A DNA stretch of 18,513 bases from Pseudomonadota bacterium (GTDB taxonomy: Bacteria; Pseudomonadota; Alphaproteobacteria; Rhizobiales; Xanthobacteraceae), in contig JAEWJH010000103.1 of NCBI GenBank assembly GCA_023386635.1, positions 1-18,513 of the forward strand, given 5' to 3'. Below the pieces are notes generated by a model that saw only the letters and a list, made by a program, of their open reading frames with translations, ran no database searches and had not been told where the DNA came from. Below, in pieces: positions 1-6,158 of this stretch. How positions within the stretch are numbered: the first letter of the stretch is position 1; each line of letters begins with the position of its first letter. Position numbers and translations under genes: made by a program.

Positions 1-237
1 GGTGGTGCCACCGCCCATCAGCGCGATCGGCTTGTTGCCGGTCGCCTGCAGCCAGTGCAGCATCATGATCGACAAAAGATGGCCGACATGGAGCGAGGCC
101 GCCGTGCAGTCGTAGCCGACATAGGCGACGACCTCCGACTTCGCCGCGAGGGCGTCGAGCCCCGCCGCGTCGGAAATCTGGTGGATGAAGCCACGGGTGG
201 CCAAAACATTAAGAAAATCGGACTTATAAGCGCTCAT
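1..237 (-). CDS. tyrS: Tyrosyl-tRNA synthetase, N-terminal part (truncated by window edge)
   Basis: The enzyme charges tRNA-Tyr with tyrosine in the cytoplasm, by way of a tyrosyl-adenylate. Only the first 79 codons are present; the gene runs off the left edge. The protein begins MSAYKSDFLNVLATRGF and continues with a tyrosine-binding segment (VAYVGYDCTAASLHVGHL, about residues 38-55). HVGH is the class I HIGH-type ATP signature in the form usual for bacterial TyrRS. The following GNKPIALMGGGTT stretch matches the family's GG(A/G)T region. The ATG at 235-237 is the first in-frame start. The gene is divergent from anmK with a 77-bp gap, and tyrS beside anmK is a familiar alphaproteobacterial pairing. 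Identity is firm for the visible part; nothing can be said about the C-terminal S4 domain. Confidence 0.93.
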   Translation of the reverse strand, partial: MSAYKSDFLNVLATRGFIHQISDAAGLDALAAKSEVVAYVGYDCTAASLHVGHLLSIMMLHWLQATGNKPIALMGGGTT

Positions 238-314
238 GGTCCTGTCGCCGGTTTGGCCGGTGGTGTAACAGGTCCGGCGTCGGATTCAACCAACCAGACC
301 ACTCAGCCCACCCC
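238..314. promoter_or_regulatory. Divergent tyrS/anmK intergenic region
   Basis: These 77 bp separate two divergent start codons, so promoters for both genes should lie here or inside the opposite gene. I could not identify a convincing -35/-10 pair. There is also no clear Shine-Dalgarno sequence before the anmK ATG: the preceding 15 bases are C/A-rich (ACTCAGCCCACCCC). Assignment as regulatory rests on geometry only. Confidence 0.35.
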
Positions 315-1439
315 ATGACAGAGATGCGCGGCGCGGTGTTGCGTGCCATCGGCCTGATGAGCGGCACATCGCTGGACGGGGTCGATATCGCACTGATCGA
401 AACCGACGGCGAGCGGGTGCTCTCCTTCGGGCCGACCGGTTATCGGGCCTATAGCGAGGATGAGCGGGCGCTGCTGCGGCAGGCGCTGGCCGAAGGGGCG
501 AGCCTGACCGACCGCACCTCCCGTCCGGGCGTGCTGGCGGAGGCCGAAGCCTTCGTGACGCGCGCCCATGTGGAGACCATCCAGCAGTTTCTCGCCGCCG
601 AGCGCATTGATCGCGCCGGCATCGACATCGTCGGCTTCCACGGCCAGACGGTGCTGCACCAGCCGGCGGCGCGACTCACCGTGCAGATCGGGCGCGGCGA
701 CGAGATCGCGCGGCAAGTCGGCATCCCGGTCGCTTATGATTTCCGTCAGGCCGACATCCTGGCCGGCGGGCAGGGCGCGCCGCTGGTGCCGGTGTTCCAT
801 CAGGCGATCGCCCGCGATCTCGACCGGCCGCATCCGATCGTCGTGGTCAATGTCGGCGGCGTCGCCAACATCACCTTTGTGGACGGCGGCGATCCGGTCG
901 CCTGCGACACCGGTCCCGGCAATGCGCTGATCGACGATTTCATGCGCGCGCGCACCGGCGCGCCGCTCGATCGCGACGGCGATCAGGCCGCGCGCGGCGT
1001 GGTGGACGAAAGCTTCGTCGCGCACGTGCTGGAGCATTCGTTCTTCGGTGCGCCGTGCCCAAAATCGCTCGACCGCAACGCTTTCGCCTTCGCCAATATC
1101 GGCCTGCCGGATTTCACGGTGGCGAACGGCGCGGCGACCTTGTCGGCGCTCACGGCGGCGTCGCTCGCGCGGATCGTGCCGCACCTGCCCCAGACGCCGC
1201 GCTCGTGGATCGTCGCCGGTGGCGGTTCGTTCAATCCGACCTTGATGCGGATGCTGGCGGAACGTCTTGCACCGGCCACGGTGGAGACGGCGGACAAGGT
1301 CGGCTGGTCGCGGGAGGCGCTGGAGGCGCAGGCGTTCGCGTTTCTCGCAGCGCGCACCGTGAAACGCCTGCCGATCACGTTCCCCAAGACCAGCGGCGCA
1401 CCGCGCCCGATGACCGGCGGCGTGGTGGCGAAGCCGTAA
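315..1439 (+). CDS. anmK: Anhydro-N-acetylmuramic acid kinase
   Basis: AnmK phosphorylates and opens 1,6-anhydro-MurNAc released during peptidoglycan turnover, giving MurNAc-6-phosphate for cell-wall recycling; it is cytoplasmic. The 374-residue length is normal for the family. Visible motifs in order are GLMSGTSLDGVD (13-24, nucleotide/phosphate binding), GFHGQTV (107-113), GGQGAPLVP (151-159), NVGGVANIT (179-187), DTGPGNALID (198-207, whose Asp198 probably corresponds to the catalytic base) and GGGSFNPTL (302-310). The start is the ATG at 315. A second in-frame ATG at 324 is possible, and neither has a clear ribosome site. The gene is divergent from tyrS and convergent with the hydrolase at 1611-2270. 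MurQ and other recycling genes are not in the window. Identification is very secure. Confidence 0.96.
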   Translation: MTEMRGAVLRAIGLMSGTSLDGVDIALIETDGERVLSFGPTGYRAYSEDERALLRQALAEGASLTDRTSRPGVLAEAEAFVTRAHVETIQQFLAAERIDRAGIDIVGFHGQTVLHQPAARLTVQIGRGDEIARQVGIPVAYDFRQADILAGGQGAPLVPVFHQAIARDLDRPHPIVVVNVGGVANITFVDGGDPVACDTGPGNALIDDFMRARTGAPLDRDGDQAARGVVDESFVAHVLEHSFFGAPCPKSLDRNAFAFANIGLPDFTVANGAATLSALTAASLARIVPHLPQTPRSWIVAGGGSFNPTLMRMLAERLAPATVETADKVGWSREALEAQAFAFLAARTVKRLPITFPKTSGAPRPMTGGVVAKP

Positions 1440-1465
1440 CAACGCGCGTTCCCGAATTTACGACC

Positions 1466-1589
1466 GTCGTCACCGGGCTTGTCCGGGTGAGCCCGCTTAG
1501 GCAGGCATCGCGCGCTCATAAACGAGATGGCCGGGACATCAGGGGCGTTCACGCCCGTCTTCGACGGGCCCATGCCCGGCCATGACGAC
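1466..1589. repeat. Palindromic intergenic repeat element (REP/BIME-like), convergent anmK/hydrolase gap
   Basis: The element is bounded by GTCGTCACCGGGC (1466-1478) and GCCCGGCCATGACGAC (1574-1589), imperfect inverted copies of each other. Inside are a perfect 7-bp stem with a 3-nt loop (GCCCGTC-TTC-GACGGGC, 1553-1569) and an alternative stem sharing one arm (GGGCG-TTCA-CGCCC, 1543-1556). It fills most of the 171-bp gap between two convergent genes and could end transcription from both sides. It resembles the CGTCATGGCCGGGCTTGTCCCGGCC-type repeats I associate with Bradyrhizobium relatives; that link is from memory and unverified. Confidence 0.6.
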
Positions 1590-1610
1590 ATCTATCAGTT
1601 GGAAAGCGCT

Positions 1611-2270
1611 TTACGCCGCCGGCTTGCGCTGCGTGTTCAACCGCTTGTCGAGATAGCCATTCACCGACTGCATCAGAACGTCGATCTTGCCGTCGAAGAA
1701 GTGGTTGGCGCCGGGGATCACCTTCTGCTCGATGACGATGCCCTTCTGCGTCTTCAGCTTGTCGACCAGCGTGTTGATGTCCTTGGCCGGCGCGACCGCG
1801 TCCTTGTCGCCGTGGACGATCATGCCCGAGGACGGGCAGGGCGCGAGGAAGGAGAAATCGTAGAGATTGGCCGGCGGGCAGATCGAGATGAAGCCCTCGA
1901 CCTCCGGACGGCGCATCAGGAGCTGCATGCCGATCCAGGCGCCGAACGAGAAGCCGGCGATCCAGCAGCTTTTCGCCTCCGGGGTAATGGTCTGCGCCCA
2001 GTCGAGCGCCGCGGCGCTGTCGGACAGTTCGCCGGTGCCGTGGTCGAACGATCCCTGGCTGCGGCCGACGCCGCGGAAATTGAAGCGCAGCGCCGAGAAG
2101 CCGCGATGCACGAAGGCATAGTAGAGCTGATAGATGATCTGGTGGTTCATCGTCCCGCCGAACTGCGGGTGCGGATGCAGGATCAGCGCGATCGGCGCGT
2201 TCTTCTGCTTCGCCGGGTGATACCGGCCTTCGATGCGTCCGGCAGGACCGTTGAAGATAACCTCAGGCAT
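1611..2270 (-). CDS. Alpha/beta hydrolase, small cytoplasmic serine hydrolase
   Basis: This 219-residue single-domain alpha/beta hydrolase has unknown substrate. HPHPQFGGTMNH (32-43) forms the oxyanion-side loop typical of this dienelactone-hydrolase-like subgroup. RFNFRGVGRSQG (62-73) is the usual conserved strand-turn. GFSFG (106-110) is the nucleophile elbow with Ser108. Asp157 in HGDKD and His190 in GANHFF complete the expected triad. There is no signal peptide or membrane segment. The start ATG is at 2268-2270, without a strong ribosome site. The gene is divergent from the suf operon and shares its 205-bp upstream region, so it could respond to the same regulator, but nothing in the protein suggests a role in Fe-S assembly. 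The family is secure; the function is not. Confidence 0.88.
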   Translation of the reverse strand: MPEVIFNGPAGRIEGRYHPAKQKNAPIALILHPHPQFGGTMNHQIIYQLYYAFVHRGFSALRFNFRGVGRSQGSFDHGTGELSDSAAALDWAQTITPEAKSCWIAGFSFGAWIGMQLLMRRPEVEGFISICPPANLYDFSFLAPCPSSGMIVHGDKDAVAPAKDINTLVDKLKTQKGIVIEQKVIPGANHFFDGKIDVLMQSVNGYLDKRLNTQRKPAA

Positions 2271-2327
2271 TGCTGTCTATCGAGCCTCGGGTGAAAAGGG
2301 ACGCTGGATGGCGCTTGACGCCAGCGG

Positions 2328-2356
2328 TTGACCCCGTAACTATTTAGAACTATTCT
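2328..2356 (+). promoter_or_regulatory. Candidate sigma70-type promoter of the suf operon
   Basis: TTGACC (2328-2333) and TATTCT (2351-2356) are separated by 17 bp. The -35 matches 5 of 6 consensus bases and the -10 matches 4 of 6. Transcription would start near 2363, leaving a leader of about 113 nt before the desulfurase ATG at 2476. The 8-3-8 palindrome at 2342-2360 covers the spacer end and the whole -10, which would suit a steric repressor. This is a sequence-only call. Confidence 0.5.
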
Positions 2357-2425
2357 AAATTTCGGGGTGGCGGCGCGTGAGTGGCAGCCGCGCTCTGGGC
2401 CGGTTACTACCATAGTCACGGGGTC
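2330..2425. repeat. 14-bp inverted repeat bracketing the suf promoter
   Basis: GACCCCGTAACTAT (2330-2343) and ATAGTCACGGGGTC (2412-2425) are inverted copies with 13 of 14 positions matching, separated by 68 bp. The left arm includes most of the candidate -35 and touches the ICE-like palindrome. The right arm lies in the transcribed leader. Because the left arm is upstream of the predicted start site, the pair would act as DNA (two sites for one regulator, or a loop) and not as an RNA hairpin. Confidence 0.55.
2342..2360. promoter_or_regulatory. Irr-type iron control element (ICE)-like palindrome
   Basis: ATTTAGAACTATTCTAAAT is a perfect inverted repeat of two 8-bp arms around CTA, in an otherwise GC-rich region. 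TTTAGAA-N3-TTCTAAA is the form I recall for the Irr-binding iron control element of Bradyrhizobium and relatives. Irr is a Fur-family regulator that responds to haem, and suf genes are reported Irr targets in Rhizobiales. It lies 115 bp before the first suf start codon and overlaps the candidate -10. The site is visible directly; Irr as the binding protein is inference. Confidence 0.7.
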
Positions 2426-2446
2426 GAAAAGCAAGCATTTTCGACC
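2422..2446 (+). other. Leader stem-loop upstream of the suf operon
   Basis: GGTCGAAAA (2422-2430) and TTTTCGACC (2438-2446) are perfect 9-bp complementary arms around a 7-nt loop (GCAAGCA). The structure ends 29 nt before the chosen ATG at 2476 and immediately before an unused in-frame ATG at 2449. No U-run follows, so it is not an ordinary intrinsic terminator. It could stabilise the mRNA, affect translation, or be a DNA operator. Confidence 0.55.
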
Positions 2447-2475
2447 GGATGGAACCGGCGACGGGGGACGAGACA

Positions 2476-3639
2476 ATGCCCGAACGGGTTTATGCTGACT
2501 GGAACGCGACAGCGCCGCTGCGCCCGGAAGCCCGGGACGCGATGATCGCCGTGTTCGGTCCTGCGGTGAACCCGTCCTCGGTCCACACCGAGGGGCGGGC
2601 GGCGCGCCGCATCGTCGACACCGCGCGCGCTCAGGTCGCGGCTCTGGTCGGCGCGACGCCGCAGCAGGTCGTGTTCACCGGCGGCGGCACCGAGGCCAAT
2701 GCGCTGGCGCTTAGCCCGGCGCTGCAGCCGGCCGGAGCCAAGGCTGGCGAGCCGTTCCAGCGGCTGGCGGTGTCGGCGGTCGAGCATCCCTCCGTCCTGT
2801 CGGGCGGCCGGTTCGCGAAGGATGCGATTGTCGAGGTTCCTGTCACCCAGGCCGGCGTGATCGACGTCGACGCGCTCGATGCGATTTTGGCGAAGGGGCC
2901 ACGCGCGCTGGTGTCGGTGATGCTGGCCAATAACGAGACCGGCGTTGTTCAACCGATTTCTGAGGTTGCCGAGCGGGTCCATGCCAATGGCGGCCTGCTG
3001 CATGTCGACGCGGTTCAGGCTGCGGGAAAGATTGCCATCGATATCAATGCTTTGGGCGCCGATCTTTACACGATCACGGCGCATAAACTGGGCGGTCCGC
3101 AGGGCGTGGGCGCGCTGATCCTGCGTCAGGATATTGGCCTCGATCCACTGGTGGTCGGAGGCGGTCAGGAGCGCGGCCGCCGGCCGGGGACCGAGAGTGT
3201 GGCCGCCATCGCCGGCTTTGGCGCCGCAGCGGCTGAGGCGGCAAAGCTCTCCGCCACCGATTCGATGCGGGCGCGCCGTGACCGGCTGGAGGCCGAGTTG
3301 CTGGCCCAGACACCGGGCGCGGTTGTGGTCGGACAGGCAGCGCCGGACCGGCTTCCCAACACGACGCTGATCGCGGTGCCGGGCCTCAAGGGCGAGACGG
3401 CGGTGATCGCCCTCGACCTCGCCGGGGTGGCGGTGTCGTCCGGCTCGGCCTGTTCCTCGGGTAAGGTCACCTCCTCGCATGTGCTACACGCTATGGGACT
3501 CGACCCCGACCTGGCGCGGGGGGCGGTGCGGCTGACGCTCGGCTGGACCACGACGGAAGTCGATCTCGATATCCTGCTCCGCGCTTGGAATAAGGTAGTT
3601 CCATCATTACTTAGGGGGCAGTCCAGCATTGCCGCCTAG
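2476..3639 (+). CDS. Cysteine desulfurase, IscS/NifS-like (group I), first gene of the suf operon
   Basis: This PLP enzyme removes sulfur from cysteine, giving alanine and an enzyme-bound persulfide for Fe-S assembly. In the 387-residue protein, PLP-contact His104 (VEHPSVL), NNETGVVQP (152-160), Asp178 (HVDAVQ), the Schiff-base lysine Lys204 (AHKLGGPQG) and the persulfide cysteine Cys326 (SSGSACSSG) are all present. The mobile SGSAC loop and the GGGQERGRRPGT stretch mark it as group I (IscS/NifS) and not group II (SufS). I chose ATG 2476 over ATG 2449 because GGGGGACGAG lies just upstream of 2476 and the YADWNATAPL fold start follows at once. The gene opens the operon, 109 bp before sufB. It works beside a second desulfurase, SufS, encoded later in the same operon. 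Confidence 0.93.
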   Translation: MPERVYADWNATAPLRPEARDAMIAVFGPAVNPSSVHTEGRAARRIVDTARAQVAALVGATPQQVVFTGGGTEANALALSPALQPAGAKAGEPFQRLAVSAVEHPSVLSGGRFAKDAIVEVPVTQAGVIDVDALDAILAKGPRALVSVMLANNETGVVQPISEVAERVHANGGLLHVDAVQAAGKIAIDINALGADLYTITAHKLGGPQGVGALILRQDIGLDPLVVGGGQERGRRPGTESVAAIAGFGAAAAEAAKLSATDSMRARRDRLEAELLAQTPGAVVVGQAAPDRLPNTTLIAVPGLKGETAVIALDLAGVAVSSGSACSSGKVTSSHVLHAMGLDPDLARGAVRLTLGWTTTEVDLDILLRAWNKVVPSLLRGQSSIAA

Positions 3640-3716
3640 CGACACGAGCAACTGACAAACCCAAGGGGTGATCGCGACAGGATAGCGCGAGCAACCATAA
3701 CCGACTGATCCATTCC

Positions 3717-3735
3717 CGCGGTCCTTGAAACCGCG
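3717..3735 (+). other. Stem-loop just upstream of the sufB ribosome binding site
   Basis: CGCGGT (3717-3722) and ACCGCG (3730-3735) form a 6-bp stem with a 7-nt loop, directly before the purine-rich ribosome site at 3737-3747. It lies in the 109-bp gap after the first desulfurase. It could mark an RNA processing or stability boundary. Confidence 0.4.
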
Positions 3736-3748
3736 AGCGGAGAAGAGA

Positions 3749-5233
3749 ATGCCGGCCGTTCAAGAGACCGTCGATCAGGTCCGACGTATCGACGTTGACC
3801 AGTACAAGTATGGGTTCGAAACCAAGATCGAATCCGAAAAGGCCCCCAAGGGCCTTTCCGAAGATACCGTCCGCTTCATCTCGGAGAAGAAGTCCGAGCC
3901 GGCCTGGATGCTGGAATGGCGGCTTGAGGCCTATCGCCGCTGGCTGACCATGCGTGAGCCGACCTGGGCGCGCGTGGACTATCCGAAGATCGACTATCAG
4001 GACCTCTATTACTACTCCGCGCCGAAGAAGAAGCCGGGGCTGAAGTCGCTCGACGAGGTCGATCCGGAAATCCTCGAGACCTACAAGAAGCTCGGCATCC
4101 CGCTGCGCGAGCAGGAAGTCCTTGCCGGCGTCGAACGGGCCGACGGCAGCCGCGCGCGCGTCGCCGTCGACGCGGTGTTCGACTCGGTGTCGGTGGCGAC
4201 CACGTTCCAGGAAGAGCTGAAAAAGGCCGGCGTGATCTTCATGCCGATCTCGAAGGCGCTGCAGGAGCACCCCGAACTGGTGCGCAAATATCTCGGCACG
4301 GTGGTGCCGGTGACCGACAACTATTTCGCGACGCTGAACTCGGCGGTGTTCTCCGACGGTTCATTCGTCTACGTGCCGCCGGGCGTGCGCTGCCCGATGG
4401 AGCTGTCGACCTATTTCCGGATGAACGAGAAGAATACCGGACAGTTCGAACGCACGTTGATCATTGCGGACAAGGGCTCCTATGTGAGCTACCTCGAAGG
4501 CTGCACCGCGCCGCAGCGAGACGAGAACCAGCTTCACGCCGCCGTGGTCGAACTCGTCGCGCTCGACGACGCCGAGATCAAATATTCGACGGTACAGAAC
4601 TGGTATCCGGGCGACAGCGAAGGCAGGGGCGGCATCTACAACTTCGTCACCAAGCGCGGCGACTGCCGCGGCGACCGGGCGAAGATTTCGTGGACGCAGG
4701 TGGAGACCGGCTCGGCGATCACCTGGAAATATCCGAGCTGCATCCTGCGCGGCGACAATTCGCAGGGTGAATTCTACTCGATCGCGATTTCCAACGGCCA
4801 TCAGCAGGTCGACAGCGGTACCAAGATGATCCATCTCGGCAAGAATACGTCGAGCCGAATCATCTCCAAGGGCATCGCCGCGGCGCGCTCGCAGAACACT
4901 TATCGCGGCCTGGTCAGCGCGCATCGCAAGGCGACCGGCGCGCGCAACTTCACCAACTGCGACTCGCTGTTGATCGGCAACAAGTGCGGCGCGCACACGG
5001 TGCCCTATATCGAGGCGAAGAATTCGTCGGCGGTGTTCGAGCACGAAGCGACGACGTCGAAGATTTCCGACAACATGCTGTTTTACTGCCGTCAGCGCGG
5101 CATGTCGGCGGAGGAGGCGGTGGCGCTCGTCGTCAACGGCTTCGTCAAGGACGTGCTCCAGCAGTTGCCGATGGAATTCGCCGTCGAAGCACAGAAGCTG
5201 ATTTCGATCTCGCTCGAAGGCAGCGTGGGTTAG
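3749..5233 (+). CDS. sufB: Fe-S cluster assembly scaffold protein SufB
   Basis: SufB is the core scaffold of the cytoplasmic SufBC2D complex, where sulfur and iron are built into a nascent cluster. The protein is 494 residues, normal for long-form SufB, and shows the beta-helix signatures VPPGVRCPMELSTYFR, YLEGCTAPQ and the C-terminal basic core. Cys404 (NCDSLLIG) and Glu433 (EHEATTSKIS) sit 29 residues apart, as do the functionally important Cys405 and Glu434 of E. coli SufB. The C-terminal VVNGFVKDVL segment is the conserved SufC-contact region. The start is ATG 3749, with GGAGAAGAG just upstream; an in-frame TTG at 3725 falls in a hairpin loop and is unlikely. A 169-bp gap carrying a palindromic repeat separates it from sufC. 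Confidence 0.97.
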   Translation: MPAVQETVDQVRRIDVDQYKYGFETKIESEKAPKGLSEDTVRFISEKKSEPAWMLEWRLEAYRRWLTMREPTWARVDYPKIDYQDLYYYSAPKKKPGLKSLDEVDPEILETYKKLGIPLREQEVLAGVERADGSRARVAVDAVFDSVSVATTFQEELKKAGVIFMPISKALQEHPELVRKYLGTVVPVTDNYFATLNSAVFSDGSFVYVPPGVRCPMELSTYFRMNEKNTGQFERTLIIADKGSYVSYLEGCTAPQRDENQLHAAVVELVALDDAEIKYSTVQNWYPGDSEGRGGIYNFVTKRGDCRGDRAKISWTQVETGSAITWKYPSCILRGDNSQGEFYSIAISNGHQQVDSGTKMIHLGKNTSSRIISKGIAAARSQNTYRGLVSAHRKATGARNFTNCDSLLIGNKCGAHTVPYIEAKNSSAVFEHEATTSKISDNMLFYCRQRGMSAEEAVALVVNGFVKDVLQQLPMEFAVEAQKLISISLEGSVG

Positions 5234-5240
5234 CAAAGGT

Positions 5241-5319
5241 CCTCATCCCGAGGAGGCGCCAACGGGTCCGTGCGACGTGCGGCCCGATCATATCTCCGGC
5301 GCCGTCGCAAAGGATGAGG
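5241..5319. repeat. Palindromic intergenic repeat between sufB and sufC
   Basis: CCTCATCC (5241-5248) and GGATGAGG (5312-5319) are perfect inverted ends. A nested pair TGCGACG (5271-5277) and CGTCGCA (5303-5309) forms an inner stem. The ends match the CTCATCC...GGATGAGG style of repeats common between genes in Bradyrhizobium relatives (from memory, unverified). It lies within an operon, 8 nt after the sufB stop, so it is probably transcribed and folds in the mRNA. Confidence 0.6.
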
Positions 5320-5347
5320 CGGGAATAAATGGCCTCGCTTTCGAGAC

Positions 5348-5362
5348 GCCGGCTGTGCCGGC
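5348..5362 (+). other. Small GC hairpin in the sufC leader
   Basis: GCCGGC-TGT-GCCGGC (5348-5362) is a 6-bp stem with a 3-nt loop, 40 nt before the sufC ATG. With the repeat at 5241-5319 it makes the sufB/sufC spacer strongly structured. It could slow 3' exonucleases and change the sufB to sufCDS mRNA ratio. Confidence 0.4.
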
Positions 5363-5402
5363 TCCCCCGGACGAGGAAGAGACAAGAGAGACGAGAAAGA
5401 TT

Positions 5403-6158
5403 ATGCCGCTGCTCGAGATCAAGAACCTTCATGCCGTTGTCGACGGCAAGCAAATCCTCAACGGGCTCGACCTGACGGTGGAGAGCGGGCAGGTCGCCGC
5501 GATCATGGGGCCGAACGGGTCGGGCAAATCGACGCTGTCCTATGTGCTCGCCGGCCGGCCCGGATACGAGGTGACGCAGGGCGAAATACTGCTCAACGGC
5601 GAGAGCCTGCTTGGCCTCGATCCCGATGTGCGCGCCGCCAAGGGCGTGTTCCTCGCCTTCCAGTATCCGATGGAAGTGCCGGGCGTCGCCACCATGACGT
5701 TCCTGCGCACGGCGCTCAACGCGCAGCGCAAGGCGCGCGGCGAGAGCGAGTTGACGACCCCGGACTTCCTCAAGCGCGTGCGCGACGCCGCCGCCCAACT
5801 CGGCATCAAGCAGGAGATGTTGCGCCGTGGCGTCAATGTCGGCTTCTCCGGCGGCGAGAAGAAGCGCAACGAGATTTTGCAGATGGCGATGCTGGAGCCG
5901 ACGCTCGCCATCCTCGACGAGACCGATTCCGGCCTCGACATCGACGCGCTGAAGATCGTTTCCGACGGCGTCAACCGGCTGCGTGCGCCGGATCGCGGCA
6001 TGATCGTCATCACCCACTATCAGCGGCTGCTCGATTACATCGTGCCGGACGTGGTGCATGTGCTGTGGAAGGGCCGCGTGGTGAAGACCGGCGGCAAGGA
6101 ACTGGCGCACGAACTGGAAGCCAAGGGCTACGCCGAGTTTCAGGGTGAGGCGGCGTGA
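5403..6158 (+). CDS. sufC: Fe-S cluster assembly ATPase SufC
   Basis: SufC is the ABC-type ATPase that powers the SufB-SufD scaffold; it is soluble and not a transporter. The 251-residue protein has Walker A GPNGSGKST (36-44), Q-loop Gln87 (AFQYPM, the SufC-typical form), signature FSGGEKKR (148-155), Walker B LAILDETDSGLD (168-179) and H-loop His205 (ITHYQRLL). DETDSGLD and GEKKRNE are diagnostic for SufC. The frame stays open upstream to 5277, but that part reads through the palindromic repeat and is low-complexity. ATG 5403, preceded by GAGACGAGAAAG, gives the family's usual length. Its stop overlaps the sufD ATG by one base (TGATG). Confidence 0.97.
   Translation: MPLLEIKNLHAVVDGKQILNGLDLTVESGQVAAIMGPNGSGKSTLSYVLAGRPGYEVTQGEILLNGESLLGLDPDVRAAKGVFLAFQYPMEVPGVATMTFLRTALNAQRKARGESELTTPDFLKRVRDAAAQLGIKQEMLRRGVNVGFSGGEKKRNEILQMAMLEPTLAILDETDSGLDIDALKIVSDGVNRLRAPDRGMIVITHYQRLLDYIVPDVVHVLWKGRVVKTGGKELAHELEAKGYAEFQGEAA

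Noticed and set aside
303..1442. Long open frame on the minus strand across anmK
   Set aside because: It is an Arg/His/Asp-rich mirror frame with no family signature. anmK on the plus strand has all its motifs.
1527..2294. Plus-strand open frame opposite the alpha/beta hydrolase
   Set aside because: Composition is typical of an antisense frame in GC-rich DNA. The minus-strand protein carries a complete catalytic triad.
2449..2475. Upstream ATG for the first desulfurase
   Set aside because: It abuts the leader hairpin and lacks a ribosome site. ATG 2476 has GGGGGACGAG upstream and starts right at the family fold.
4361..5236. Minus-strand open frame opposite sufB
   Set aside because: Antisense shadow with no recognisable domain; sufB is unambiguous.
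5277..5402. 42-residue N-terminal extension of SufC
   Set aside because: It reads through the palindromic repeat and is low-complexity. The ATG at 5403 has a ribosome site and gives the normal SufC length.
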